Under the pieces are notes generated by a model that was not told where the DNA came from, ran no database searches, and worked only from the letters and a program-made list of their open reading frames with translations. A program made the translations under genes and the position numbers. From positions 124,001 to 188,000 of the forward strand of contig NZ_QJRF01000061.1 of the NCBI RefSeq assembly GCF_013393345.1: a DNA stretch of 64,000 nt, written 5' to 3'. Shown here in pieces: positions 26,374 through 34,680 of the stretch. Origin of the DNA: Pseudomonas taiwanensis. Its GTDB lineage: Bacteria > Pseudomonadota > Gammaproteobacteria > Pseudomonadales > Pseudomonadaceae. Each line of letters opens with the position of its first letter. The stretch's first letter is position 1.

Positions 26374-28278
26374 TCAAATCTCCACCTGCGTTCCCAGCTC
26401 GATCACCCGGTTCAGCGGCAGGTTGAAGTACTTCAGGTTGCTGTTGGCGTTCTTCAGCAGGAAGGCGAACAAGGCCTCCCGCCAACGCGCCATGCCGATG
26501 CGTTTGGTGGGAATCACCGTCTCGCGGCTGAGGAAGTAAGTGGTGCTCATCGGGCTGAAATCCAGTTCATTGAGGTGGCAGAGCTTGAGCGCCGCCGGGA
26601 CGTCCGGCTCCTCGATGAAACCGAAGTGCAGGATCACCCGGAAGAAGCCATCGCCGTAGGCATCCACTTCGAAACGCCGATCCGGTGCCACCCGTGGCGT
26701 GTCCTCGCTGATGACCGTCAGCAACACCACCTGCTCATGCAGTACCTGGTTATGCAGCAGGTTGTGCAACAGCGCGTGGGGCACGGCGTCCGTCCGCGCG
26801 GTAAGGAACACAGCAGTGCCCTGCACCCGATGCGGCGGCTGCGAACGGATGCTGGCGATGAACAGCGGCAATGGCAGCGCGGATTCGTCCAGGCGCTCGA
26901 CCACGATCTGCTTGCCACGCTTCCAGGTGGTCATCAGGACGAACAGCGCGGTACCGGCGATAACCGGGAATGCGCCACCCTGGACGATCTTTGGCACGTT
27001 GGCGGCGAAGAACAGGCTGTCGACGAAGAGAAAGCCCAGCAGCACCGGAACCGCCAGCCACCAGGGCGTTTTCCACAGCAGCAGCATTACGACCGACACC
27101 AGCAACGTCGTGATAAACATGGTGCCCGTCACCGCCACGCCGTAGGCCGAGGCCAGCGCCCCGGACGATTCGAAGCCCAGCACCAGCAACACCACGCCTA
27201 CCATCAACGACCAATTCACCGCGCCGATGTAGATCTGCCCCTGCTCCTGTTGCGATGTGTGCTGCACGAACATGCGTGGGATGTAGCCCAGTTGCATGGC
27301 CTGGTGAGTCAGGGAGAAAGCGCCGGAAATCACCGCCTGGGACGCGATCACGGTCGCCAGGGTGGACAGCAGGACCATGGGCAGCAGCGTCCAGCCCGGC
27401 GCCAGCAGATAGAAGGGGTTACGCGCAGCAGACGCATCGCCCAAGATCGCCGCGCCCTGACCGAAGTAGTTCAGCACCAGCCCCGGCAGCACCAGGAAGA
27501 ACCAGGCTCGGGCGATGGGCTTGCGGCCGAAATGTCCCATGTCGGCGTACAGGGCCTCGGCACCAGTCAGCGCCAGCACCACCGCCCCGAGGATGGCCAC
27601 GCCTACGTGCGGGTGAGTCATGAAGAAGTGCACGCACCAGTAAGGGTTGAGCGCCTTCAATACCTCCGGCTGCTGAACGATGCCGTAGATCCCCAATGCG
27701 CCAAGCACGCTGAACCAGAGCACCATGATCGGCCCGAAGAAAATCCCGATTCGCGCTGTGCCGTGTTTCTGGATCAGGAACAGCCCCACCAGCACGATCA
27801 ACGACAGTGGCACCACCCAGTGGCTGATGCCGTCGAATGCCAGATCGAGACCTTCGATAGCCGAAAGCACCGAGATTGCCGGGGTGATCATGCTGTCACC
27901 GTAGAACAGCGCCGTGCCGAACAGGCCGAGCAGCACCACCGTCAGCTTCAGCCTGGGGTAGGACTTGACGGCGCGCTGGGCCAGTGCGGTCAACGCCATG
28001 GCGCCGCCTTCCCCATCGTTATCGGCGCGCAATACGAACAGCATGTACTTGATCGAGACCACCCAGATCAGCGACCAGAAGATCAGCGAAAGAACCCCCA
28101 GGACCCCGTCATGGTTGACCTGGACCCCGTACTGTTCGGAAAACACTTCCTTGAGGGTGTACAGCGGGCTGGTGCCGATATCGCCGTAGACCACTCCGGC
28201 TGCGGCAACCAGCATGCCGAGGCCAGAAGCCGTATGTCCGGCATGCTGCTCGGCAGGTTGCGTGATGCTTTCGCTCAT
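26374..28278 (-). CDS. kup: Low-affinity potassium transporter Kup
   Basis: Kup is a proton-coupled K+ uptake permease of the inner membrane. The 634-residue protein has about 12 transmembrane helices in the first 430 residues, with the family signatures [19 protein letters not shown] near the N-terminus and [18 protein letters not shown]. It ends in a cytoplasmic domain (about 450-634). It is divergent from rimO across a 208-base gap in which I see no clear regulatory site. Confidence 0.96.
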   Translation of the reverse strand: MSESITQPAEQHAGHTASGLGMLVAAAGVVYGDIGTSPLYTLKEVFSEQYGVQVNHDGVLGVLSLIFWSLIWVVSIKYMLFVLRADNDGEGGAMALTALAQRAVKSYPRLKLTVVLLGLFGTALFYGDSMITPAISVLSAIEGLDLAFDGISHWVVPLSLIVLVGLFLIQKHGTARIGIFFGPIMVLWFSVLGALGIYGIVQQPEVLKALNPYWCVHFFMTHPHVGVAILGAVVLALTGAEALYADMGHFGRKPIARAWFFLVLPGLVLNYFGQGAAILGDASAARNPFYLLAPGWTLLPMVLLSTLATVIASQAVISGAFSLTHQAMQLGYIPRMFVQHTSQQEQGQIYIGAVNWSLMVGVVLLVLGFESSGALASAYGVAVTGTMFITTLLVSVVMLLLWKTPWWLAVPVLLGFLFVDSLFFAANVPKIVQGGAFPVIAGTALFVLMTTWKRGKQIVVERLDESALPLPLFIASIRSQPPHRVQGTAVFLTARTDAVPHALLHNLLHNQVLHEQVVLLTVISEDTPRVAPDRRFEVDAYGDGFFRVILHFGFIEEPDVPAALKLCHLNELDFSPMSTTYFLSRETVIPTKRIGMARWREALFAFLLKNANSNLKYFNLPLNRVIELGTQVEI

Positions 28279-28486
28279 CTAAACCTTCCTGTTGATGACT
28301 ATTGCCGCGCATCATTTGAGAAGCCTTCCCGGCAATGAGAAGCATCCCACTCATCCCTCACCCGCTTCCTACAGGCTAGCCGTGAAATGACAACAGATGA
28401 GGGTGGAAATGGCTGACGCCTGCCGCTAGAATTGCGCACTTTTTGATCAGAGGCGCCCTACCGAGCGCCCATCGAGGTTAGCCGCA

Positions 28487-29809
28487 ATGTCCACCGCTAC
28501 TCCCAAAGTCGGATTCGTCAGCCTGGGTTGCCCGAAGGCCACTGTCGACTCCGAACGCATCCTCACCCAGCTGCGCATGGAAGGTTACGAGATCGTGCCG
28601 ACCTACCAGGATGCCGACGTAGTCGTGGTCAACACCTGCGGTTTTATCGACAGCGCCAAGGCTGAATCCCTGGACGCCATCGGCGAGGCCATCGCCGAGA
28701 ACGGCAAGGTGATCGTCACCGGTTGCATGGGCGTGTCCGAAGACTCCATTCGTGACGTGCACCCCAGCGTCCTGGCCGTGACCGGTCCGCAGCAGTACGA
28801 GCAAGTGGTCAGTGCCGTGCACGAAGTGGTCCCGCCGAAGGCTGACCACGACCCCTTCGTCGACCTGGTACCGCCGCAGGGCATCAAGCTGACCCCGCGC
28901 CACTACGCCTACCTGAAGATTTCCGAAGGCTGCAACCACAGCTGCAGCTTCTGCATCATCCCCTCCATGCGCGGCAAGCTGGTCAGCCGCCCGGTAGGCG
29001 ATGTGCTGTCCGAGGCCGAGCGCCTGGTCAAGGCTGGCGTAAAGGAACTGCTGGTGATCTCCCAGGACACCAGCGCCTACGGCGTCGACCTCAAGTACAA
29101 ACTGGACTTTTGGAACGGTCAGCCGGTGAAAACCCGCATGCTGGAGCTCTGCGAAGCCCTGTCCGCCATGGGCGTGTGGGTCCGCCTGCACTACGTCTAT
29201 CCGTACCCCAACGTGGATGACGTGATCCCGCTGATGGCCGAGGGCAAGCTGCTGCCGTATCTGGACATCCCCTTCCAGCACGCCAGTCCGAAAGTGCTCA
29301 AGTCCATGAAGCGTCCTGCCTTCGAGGACAAGACCCTGGCGCGCATCAAGAAATGGCGCGAGATCTGCCCGGACCTGACCATCCGTTCCACCTTCATCGT
29401 CGGCTTCCCCGGCGAGACCGAAGAAGACTTCCAGTACCTGCTGGACTGGCTGACCGAAGCCCAGCTCGACCGCGTCGGCTGCTTCCAGTACTCGCCGGTA
29501 GAGGGTGCCCCGGCGAACGACCTGGGCCTGGAGCTCGTGCCGGACGATGTGAAACAGGACCGCTGGGAGCGTTTCATGGCGCACCAGCAGGCCATCTCCA
29601 CCGCTCGCCTGCAGCTGAAGATCGGCCGCGAAATGGACGTGCTGATCGATGAAGTCGACGACGAAGGCGCCGTGGCCCGTTCCTGGGCGGACGCGCCGGA
29701 GATCGATGGTAGCGTGTTCATCGAGTCCACCAGCGTGAAGCCGGGCGACAAGGTGCGCGTGCGCATCGTCGACGCCGACGAGTACGACATGTGGGCCGAG
29801 CTGGTCTGA
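28487..29809 (+). CDS. rimO: Ribosomal protein S12 methylthiotransferase RimO
   Basis: RimO adds a methylthio group to the conserved aspartate (D88/D89) of ribosomal protein S12. The 440-residue protein has an N-terminal MTTase domain ([34 protein letters not shown]), a radical-SAM domain with the cluster motif [11 protein letters not shown], and a C-terminal TRAM domain (about 370-440). The start at 28487 gives the expected length. A strong terminator follows at 29824-29856. Confidence 0.97.
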   Translation: MSTATPKVGFVSLGCPKATVDSERILTQLRMEGYEIVPTYQDADVVVVNTCGFIDSAKAESLDAIGEAIAENGKVIVTGCMGVSEDSIRDVHPSVLAVTGPQQYEQVVSAVHEVVPPKADHDPFVDLVPPQGIKLTPRHYAYLKISEGCNHSCSFCIIPSMRGKLVSRPVGDVLSEAERLVKAGVKELLVISQDTSAYGVDLKYKLDFWNGQPVKTRMLELCEALSAMGVWVRLHYVYPYPNVDDVIPLMAEGKLLPYLDIPFQHASPKVLKSMKRPAFEDKTLARIKKWREICPDLTIRSTFIVGFPGETEEDFQYLLDWLTEAQLDRVGCFQYSPVEGAPANDLGLELVPDDVKQDRWERFMAHQQAISTARLQLKIGREMDVLIDEVDDEGAVARSWADAPEIDGSVFIESTSVKPGDKVRVRIVDADEYDMWAELV

Positions 29810-29823
29810 TGTGATCCCATATG

Positions 29824-29856
29824 AAAGAGCCCCGCTTATGCGGGGCTTTTTCTTTT
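29824..29856 (+). terminator. Terminator after rimO
   Basis: AGCCCCGC-TTAT-GCGGGGCT forms an 8-bp stem followed by TTTTTCTTTT. Confidence 0.9.
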
Positions 29857-29882
29857 GGGCAAACTCATGCGCCCGCTAAGTC

Positions 29883-29916
29883 GTAGGATGTGGTGGAGCG
29901 CAGCGATACCCATCAC
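29883..29916. repeat. Half of a GTAGGATG-type intergenic repeat
   Basis: GTAGGATGTGGTGGAGCGCA followed by GCGATACCCATCAC has the form of one half of the GTAGGATGGG...AGCGCAGCGATACCCATC repeats common in pseudomonads and is related to the element at 1567-1634. It lies 15 bases before the next gene's start codon. Confidence 0.55.
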
Positions 29917-29930
29917 AACAGAGCCCCACC

Positions 29931-30281
29931 ATGCTCAAGGTCTTCTACGACGGCGCCTGCCCGCGCTGTATTGCCGACCGTCGCTGGTACGAATCCCTCC
30001 CCCGCGCCGCCGCGAACGTGGAATGGATCGACATCACCGGCCGCGACGGAGAACTGCGCGCCCTCGGCATCGATCCGTACCGCGCCCTCACCGAACTCCA
30101 TGTTCAGGATGAAACCGGCCGTATTCACCGCGAGCTGGATGCCTACATTCTTCTGCTCGCCCGTGTTCCGAGGCTGGCGCCGCTGGCCTGGCTGATCGGC
30201 CTGCCACTCATCAAACCGCTCCTGTCACTGGCCTACCGCCGCTGGGTACTGCGCCGCCTGCGCCGGGACGGCAGGCTCTAG
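29931..30281 (+). CDS. DCC-family thiol-disulfide oxidoreductase (DUF393)
   Basis: A 116-residue protein of the DUF393/DCC family, named for the DxxCPxC motif, here YDGACPRC with C10 and C13. It has a thioredoxin-like N-terminal part and a hydrophobic C-terminal half with a likely membrane-associated helix (PLAWLIGLPLIKPLLSLAY). Specific substrates are unknown. The start lacks a clear Shine-Dalgarno; the bases just upstream are a repeat fragment (29883-29916). Confidence 0.85.
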   Translation: MLKVFYDGACPRCIADRRWYESLPRAAANVEWIDITGRDGELRALGIDPYRALTELHVQDETGRIHRELDAYILLLARVPRLAPLAWLIGLPLIKPLLSLAYRRWVLRRLRRDGRL

Positions 30282-30330
30282 GGGCAAGGTCTAGACTCGC
30301 TTCATCCATGGACCACGCGGAACCAGAACA

Positions 30331-30972
30331 ATGACTACCGAGAACCGCCAGGTAACCCTCTATCACTGCCCCTATACCCGATCCACAGGGGCGTTGACCC
30401 TGCTGGAAGAACTGGGCGTGGAGTACAACCTCCACGTGATGAACATGAAGCTCGGCGAGCAGCGCAAGCCCGAGTTCCTCGCCATCAACCCCATGGGCAA
30501 AGTGCCTACCCTTACCCACGGCGATGCGGTGGTCACCGAGCAGGTGTCGGTCTACCTCTACCTTGCCGATCTCTACCCCGAAGCCAAACTGGCACCGCCG
30601 CTGGGCGATCCCCTGCGCGGACCTTACCTGCGCTGGATGGTGTTCTACGGGTCCTGTTTCGAACCGGCCGTGGTGGATCGCGTGCAGAAGCGCGAGCCGA
30701 TTCCGGAATCGCGTTCGCCCTATGGCGATTTCGACAGTGTCATGAAGACCTTGCTCGGCCAGTTCAAGGAAGGTCCCTGGCTGCTTGGCGAACGGTTCAC
30801 TGCCGCTGACGTGCTCTGGGGCAGCGCGCTGAACTGGACGACCCAGTTCGGACTGATTCCGGAAGTCCCGGCGATCAAGGACTACATCGCGCGCTTCATC
30901 GAACGCCCGGCCTACAAGCGCGCCCTGGCCAAGGATGCCGAGCTGGCGGCTTCCCAGGCGGCTCCGGCGTGA
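30331..30972 (+). CDS. Glutathione S-transferase family protein
   Basis: A 213-residue cytosolic GST. The N-terminal thioredoxin-fold domain (about 7-85) has LYHCPYTRSTGALTLLEELG, the cis-proline NPMGKVPTL and the glutathione-binding VTEQVSVYLYLADL. The C-terminal helical domain has LLGERFTAADVLWGSAL. The substrate cannot be predicted. It is 49 bases after the DCC-family gene and may share its transcript. Confidence 0.92.
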   Translation: MTTENRQVTLYHCPYTRSTGALTLLEELGVEYNLHVMNMKLGEQRKPEFLAINPMGKVPTLTHGDAVVTEQVSVYLYLADLYPEAKLAPPLGDPLRGPYLRWMVFYGSCFEPAVVDRVQKREPIPESRSPYGDFDSVMKTLLGQFKEGPWLLGERFTAADVLWGSALNWTTQFGLIPEVPAIKDYIARFIERPAYKRALAKDAELAASQAAPA

Positions 30973-31067
30973 CAATGCCGCTGCATTCCGCACCTCGATA
31001 ATGCCCCCGCCCCGGCTATGCCGGGGCTAGGGTATGGGCCTTTCCCGGCTTACTCGCGAGGTTCGCA

Positions 31068-31838
31068 ATGCACGCTTATTTCAGTCTTCAGGGCCGCACA
31101 GCCCTGGTCACCGGTGGTACCCGTGGCATCGGTCGAATGATCGCCCAGGGCTTTCTCGAAGCCGGGGCCCGCGTATTCATTTGCGCCCGCGACGCAGAAG
31201 CCTGTCGTGAAACTGCCGCCGAACTCTCCGTCTTCGGCCAATGCGAAGGCCTGGCTGCGGACCTATCCAGTGAAGACGGCGCCAGGAACCTGGCCGAAGC
31301 GCTGGCGCAACGGACGGAACAACTGGACATCCTGGTGAACAACGCCGGTACCACCTGGGGCGCGCCCCTGGAAAGTTATCCGGCGAAAGGCTGGGAGAAG
31401 GTCATGCAGCTCAACGTCACCTCGGTATTCAGCTGCATCCAGCAGTTGCTGCCGTTGCTGCGCAAGGCCGGCAGTGAGGCGAGCCCGGCACGGGTGATCA
31501 ATATCGGGTCGGTGGCGGGCATTACTTCCCATGGCGAGGACGCCTACGCCTACGGCCCGAGCAAGGCCGCGCTGCATCAGCTGTCGCGGATGCTGGCCCG
31601 GGAACTGGTGGCCGAACACATCAACGTCAACGTGATTGCCCCCGGCCGTTTCCCCAGCAAGATGACCCGCTTCATCGCCAACGACCCGGAAGCCATGGCA
31701 CGCGATACCGCGCTGATCCCGATGAAGCGCTGGGGACGGGGTGAAGAGATGGCCGCACTGGCCATCAGCCTGGCCAGCACTGCAGGGGCCTACATGACCG
31801 GCGCCATCATTCCCATCGACGGTGGTTTCCACCTGTAG
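31068..31838 (+). CDS. rhlG: RhlG-like NADPH-dependent beta-ketoacyl reductase (SDR family)
   Basis: The 256-residue short-chain dehydrogenase has the cofactor motif TGGTRGIGRM, NNAG (position about 90) and the catalytic S-Y-K set in INIGSVAG and AYAYGPSKAALHQ. Length and near-colinear sequence match P. aeruginosa RhlG as I remember it. RhlG was first proposed to draw beta-hydroxy acids into rhamnolipids, but later work questions that role. No rhlAB is visible, so the name reflects family rather than pathway. A favourable AGG lies upstream of ATG 31068. Confidence 0.88.
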   Translation: MHAYFSLQGRTALVTGGTRGIGRMIAQGFLEAGARVFICARDAEACRETAAELSVFGQCEGLAADLSSEDGARNLAEALAQRTEQLDILVNNAGTTWGAPLESYPAKGWEKVMQLNVTSVFSCIQQLLPLLRKAGSEASPARVINIGSVAGITSHGEDAYAYGPSKAALHQLSRMLARELVAEHINVNVIAPGRFPSKMTRFIANDPEAMARDTALIPMKRWGRGEEMAALAISLASTAGAYMTGAIIPIDGGFHL

Positions 31839-31902
31839 CCGGTCTATTGCGCGGCGCCCGGCGCGGCGCTAGGGTAGCCGCGCACTTCACCGGAATGACC
31901 CC

Positions 31903-32088
31903 ATGCGCCTCACCCTCCTCTCCCTGCTGCTGACCCTGGCCATCCCGAGCTTCGCCGCGCCGGTCCCGTTCTTCATCTGGCAAAGCAAGCTGGACGGCGC
32001 GCTGACGTGCGCCCAGACCAGCCCGGGCGAGGGTTGGCTGCGCCTGGGTGGCGCATTCCGCGATGCCGGCTGCCGCGTTCCCTATTGA
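31903..32088 (+). CDS. Small exported protein, 61 residues, unknown function
   Basis: I do not recognise this protein. It starts with a clean signal peptide MRLTLLSLLLTLAIPSFA-AP and would leave a mature peptide of about 42 residues with two cysteines (in ALTCAQTS and DAGCRVPY) that could form a disulfide in the periplasm. Its stop codon is followed after one base by the ATG of trmO, so translation of the two is probably coupled. The fit of signal peptide, stop position and gap argues that it is real. Confidence 0.65.
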   Translation: MRLTLLSLLLTLAIPSFAAPVPFFIWQSKLDGALTCAQTSPGEGWLRLGGAFRDAGCRVPY

Positions 32089-32089
32089 T

Positions 32090-32782
32090 ATGCAGCACGT
32101 CATCTCGCCGGTCGGCTACGTCCGCTCCTGCTTCAAGGAGAAATTCGCCATCCCGCGCCAGCCGCATCTGGCTCCAGCCGCCCGCGGCGTACTGGAACTG
32201 GTGCCGCCCTTCGACACAGGCGAGGCCGTGGCCGGCCTGGAGCAGGTCAGCCATGTCTGGCTGCTGTTTCTCTTCCACCAGGCGCTGGAGGACAAACCGC
32301 GCCTGAAGGTGCGTCCGCCACGCCTGGGCGGCAACCAGTCCATCGGCGTGTTCGCCAGCCGCTCCACTCACCGTCCCAACGGTATCGGTCAGTCGGTGGT
32401 AAAGCTGGAAAAGGTGGAGGCCGGCCGACTCTGGCTATCCGGCATCGACCTGCTGGACGGCACACCGGTGATCGACATCAAACCCTATGTGCCCTACGCC
32501 GATCGCCAGGATGAGGCGCTGAATGCCATTGCCGATGCTGCGCCAGATCTGATTCCCGTGGACTGGGAACCAAGTGCCCTGCTCCAGGCCCATGAGCATG
32601 GCCAGCGCTTGGGCGAGCCCCTGGCCGAACTGGTCGAACAGTGCCTCGCGCAAGACCCGCGCCCGGCCTATCAGAAGCCCGAGCCCGAGCGCCGCTATGG
32701 TGCGCGGTTGTGGGACGTGGATGTGCGCTGGCACTACCCCGAACCGGGGCGGATTCGGGTGCTGGAGATTGCACGGGGCTGA
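32090..32782 (+). CDS. trmO: tRNA (N6-threonylcarbamoyladenosine-37-N6)-methyltransferase TrmO
   Basis: TrmO (formerly TsaA/YaeB) methylates t6A37 of tRNA-Thr using S-adenosylmethionine. The 230-residue protein has the N-terminal beta-barrel domain starting ISPVGYVRSCFKEKFAIPRQ, the family signature FASRSTHRPNGIGQS, and IDIKPYVPYAD. I start at ATG 32090 because it matches homologues and follows the small peptide's stop by one base; the longer frame from 32048 runs within that gene. Confidence 0.95.
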   Translation: MQHVISPVGYVRSCFKEKFAIPRQPHLAPAARGVLELVPPFDTGEAVAGLEQVSHVWLLFLFHQALEDKPRLKVRPPRLGGNQSIGVFASRSTHRPNGIGQSVVKLEKVEAGRLWLSGIDLLDGTPVIDIKPYVPYADRQDEALNAIADAAPDLIPVDWEPSALLQAHEHGQRLGEPLAELVEQCLAQDPRPAYQKPEPERRYGARLWDVDVRWHYPEPGRIRVLEIARG

Positions 32783-32829
32783 GTTTTCCGGGGCAGCACC
32801 AACCGTCGCAGCTGTCGCATCGCCGAACG

Positions 32830-32895
32830 TGTAGGAGCGAGCTTGCTCGCGAACAGCCCGGGCGGGATCTTTTCGCGAGCAAGCTCGCTCCTACA
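32830..32895. repeat. Perfect 24-bp inverted repeat element, TGTAGGAGCGA family
   Basis: Arms starting TGTAGGAGCGAGCTTGCTCG at 32830 and ending at 32895 are exact complements over 24 bases, around an 18-base loop. It lies between the convergent trmO and the ABM gene, and has the same outer bases as the element at 17310-17407. Confidence 0.8.
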
Positions 32896-32933
32896 GAAAA
32901 GAGCCGACGAATCATGCCCCACACAGCCGCCTT

Positions 32934-33236
32934 TCAACGGGCCGGATTGAGCGCCAGCGAATCCGCTTCGATACAGTCCTGCTCGAGTATCAGCGGCTCC
33001 ACCAACGGCCGGCTGGCGAGGAAGTGCGGGGTCAGCATATGTGCCTCGAACGCGGCTTCGCCGGTATAAACCTCGTAGAGCCATACCAGGTCGGGATCGC
33101 TTCGATCCTGCAGCACATCGAACACCAGGCAACCAGGCTCGTCGCGCACTGAGGCGGCAGCGTTGATACGCATGGCATCCATGAATGCATCCAGGCTACC
33201 GGGGCGCAGGCGGGTCTTGAGGAGAAGGCAGTACAC
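32934..33236 (-). CDS. Antibiotic-biosynthesis monooxygenase (ABM) domain protein
   Basis: A 100-residue ferredoxin-like dimeric alpha-beta barrel protein of the ABM/YgiN type, with RPGSLDAFMDAM, EPGCLVFDVLQD, LVWLYEVYTGEAAFEAHM. Members include quinol monooxygenases and LsrG-like isomerases; substrate unknown. GGAG lies 6 bases before the ATG. It is divergent from a VOC protein across a 60-base AT-rich region containing a TTGTATACAA palindrome, so the pair is probably co-regulated. Confidence 0.88.
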   Translation of the reverse strand: MYCLLLKTRLRPGSLDAFMDAMRINAAASVRDEPGCLVFDVLQDRSDPDLVWLYEVYTGEAAFEAHMLTPHFLASRPLVEPLILEQDCIEADSLALNPAR

Positions 33237-33270
33237 GTTGAACTCCGTTTTGTCTTATATTTCATAAAAA

Positions 33271-33280
33271 TTGTATACAA
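33271..33280. promoter_or_regulatory. TTGTATACAA palindrome, GntR/FCD-type operator candidate
   Basis: A perfect 10-base palindrome in an AT-rich gap between divergent genes fits the TNGTNNNACNA pattern bound by GntR-family (FadR/VanR-type) regulators. No GntR gene is in the window. Confidence 0.5.
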
Positions 33281-33296
33281 AAACGGAGTCAAAGAA

Positions 33297-33710
33297 ATGC
33301 CCAGCCGTCCAAGCCGTCTCAATGGCCTGCGCCATATCGCCATCGTCGTGTCCAACCTGGAGGAATGCGAGCGCTTCTACGTGGATGTGCTGGGCATGGA
33401 AGTCCTCAACCGCGCCAACGAGGACCTGGTCTATCTCACCTGCGGTAACGACAATCTCTCCCTCGGTCGCGCCTTCGTCCCCAGCAGCGGCGCGCAGGCA
33501 GTGGATCACTACGGCTTCGTGGTAGACAGCCTTGACGAGCTGGAGGCCTGGTACCACTACCTCAAGGCCCAGGGCGTGACCATGCTCGACCGTCCCTTCG
33601 CCCATGGCGACGGCGCCCACAGCTTCCACGTGCTGGACCCGGCCGGGAACAAGATCCAGCCGATCTACCACCCGGCGATCTCCGGGCAACGCTTCAGCTC
33701 TCCGGTCTGA
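33297..33710 (+). CDS. VOC (glyoxalase/dioxygenase superfamily) protein
   Basis: A 137-residue vicinal-oxygen-chelate protein with two beta-alpha-beta-beta-beta units: LRHIAIVVSNLEECERFYVDVLGM and VDHYGFVVDSLDELEAWYHYL. Candidate metal ligands are the histidines of LRHIAIV and VDHYGF; the usual C-terminal glutamate position reads KIQPIY, so metal use is uncertain. GGAG is 8 bases before the ATG. It is divergent from the ABM gene and convergent with fpr across a shared terminator. Confidence 0.88.
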   Translation: MPSRPSRLNGLRHIAIVVSNLEECERFYVDVLGMEVLNRANEDLVYLTCGNDNLSLGRAFVPSSGAQAVDHYGFVVDSLDELEAWYHYLKAQGVTMLDRPFAHGDGAHSFHVLDPAGNKIQPIYHPAISGQRFSSPV

Positions 33711-33725
33711 CGCCCTGGAAACGAC

Positions 33726-33749
33726 AAAGCCCGCCAATTGGCGGGCTTT
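33726..33749. terminator. Bidirectional terminator between the VOC gene and fpr
   Basis: AAAGCCCGCCAATTGGCGGGCTTT is a perfect 24-base palindrome between convergent genes, followed by short T-runs on each strand. Confidence 0.75.
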
Positions 33750-33768
33750 GCGTTGGAGCTTTCGAGGC

Positions 33769-34548
33769 TTACTTCTCTACGAAGGCACGCTCGATCAGGT
33801 AATCACCCGGCTCACGCATACGCGCGGAGATCTTCAGGCCGAAGCTGTCGAGCACTTCGCTGGTCTCGTCGAGCATGCTCGGGCTGCCGCAGATCATCGC
33901 ACGGTCATCCTGAGGATTGATCGGCGGCAGGCCGATGTCCTCGAACAGCTTGCCGCTGCGCATCAGGTCGGTCAGGCGACCCTGGTTCTCGAACGGTTCG
34001 CGGGTCACGGTGGGATAGTAGATCAGCTTGTCTTTCACGGCCTCACCGAAGAATTCGTTCTTCGGCAGGTGGTCGGTGATGAACTCGCGGTAGGCGACTT
34101 CGTTCACGTAGCGTACGCCGTGGACCAGGATGACCTTCTCGAAACGCTCGTAGGTTTCCGGGTCCTGGATCACGCTCATGAAGGGCGCGAGGCCGGTGCC
34201 AGTGCTCAGCAGGTACAGGTGCTTGCCGGGATTCAGGTCATCGAGGACCAGGGTGCCGGTGGGCTTCTTGCTGATGATGATCTCGTCGCCTTCCTTGAGG
34301 TGCTGCAACTGGGAGGTCAACGGACCGTCCGGCACCTTGATGCTGAAGAACTCGAGGTGCTCTTCCCAGTTCGGGCTGGCGATGGAGTAGGCGCGCATCA
34401 GCGGACGGCCGCTGGGCTGTTGCAGGCCGATCATGACGAACTGGCCATTCTCGAAGCGCAGGCCCGGATCGCGGGTGCACTTGAAGCTGAACAGCGTGTC
34501 GTTCCAGTGATGAACGCTGAGGATGCGCTCGGAGTTCATGTTGCTCAT
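33769..34548 (-). CDS. fpr: Ferredoxin/flavodoxin-NADP+ reductase Fpr
   Basis: Fpr is an FAD enzyme that moves electrons between NADPH and ferredoxin or bacterioferritin-associated ferredoxin, supporting iron release and oxidative-stress defence. The 259-residue protein has the FAD motif RAYSIASPN with PLTSQLQHL, the NADP motif STGTGLAPFMSVI and AMICGSPSMLDE, and ends LIERAFVEK as in pseudomonad Fpr. The ATG at 34548 has GGAG 8 bases upstream. It is divergent from finR, its known LysR-type activator. Confidence 0.96.
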   Translation of the reverse strand: MSNMNSERILSVHHWNDTLFSFKCTRDPGLRFENGQFVMIGLQQPSGRPLMRAYSIASPNWEEHLEFFSIKVPDGPLTSQLQHLKEGDEIIISKKPTGTLVLDDLNPGKHLYLLSTGTGLAPFMSVIQDPETYERFEKVILVHGVRYVNEVAYREFITDHLPKNEFFGEAVKDKLIYYPTVTREPFENQGRLTDLMRSGKLFEDIGLPPINPQDDRAMICGSPSMLDETSEVLDSFGLKISARMREPGDYLIERAFVEK

Positions 34549-34680
34549 TTACGGGGCTCCGAAAGTTTGGAAATTCGCCAGCGCCGCACAGGTCAGGGGG
34601 CGCAATTGCGCGACATTGTAATGACCGCCACAATATCTGTTAACTGAATTATCAAGATATAGGTTATCGGTTATATAGAT

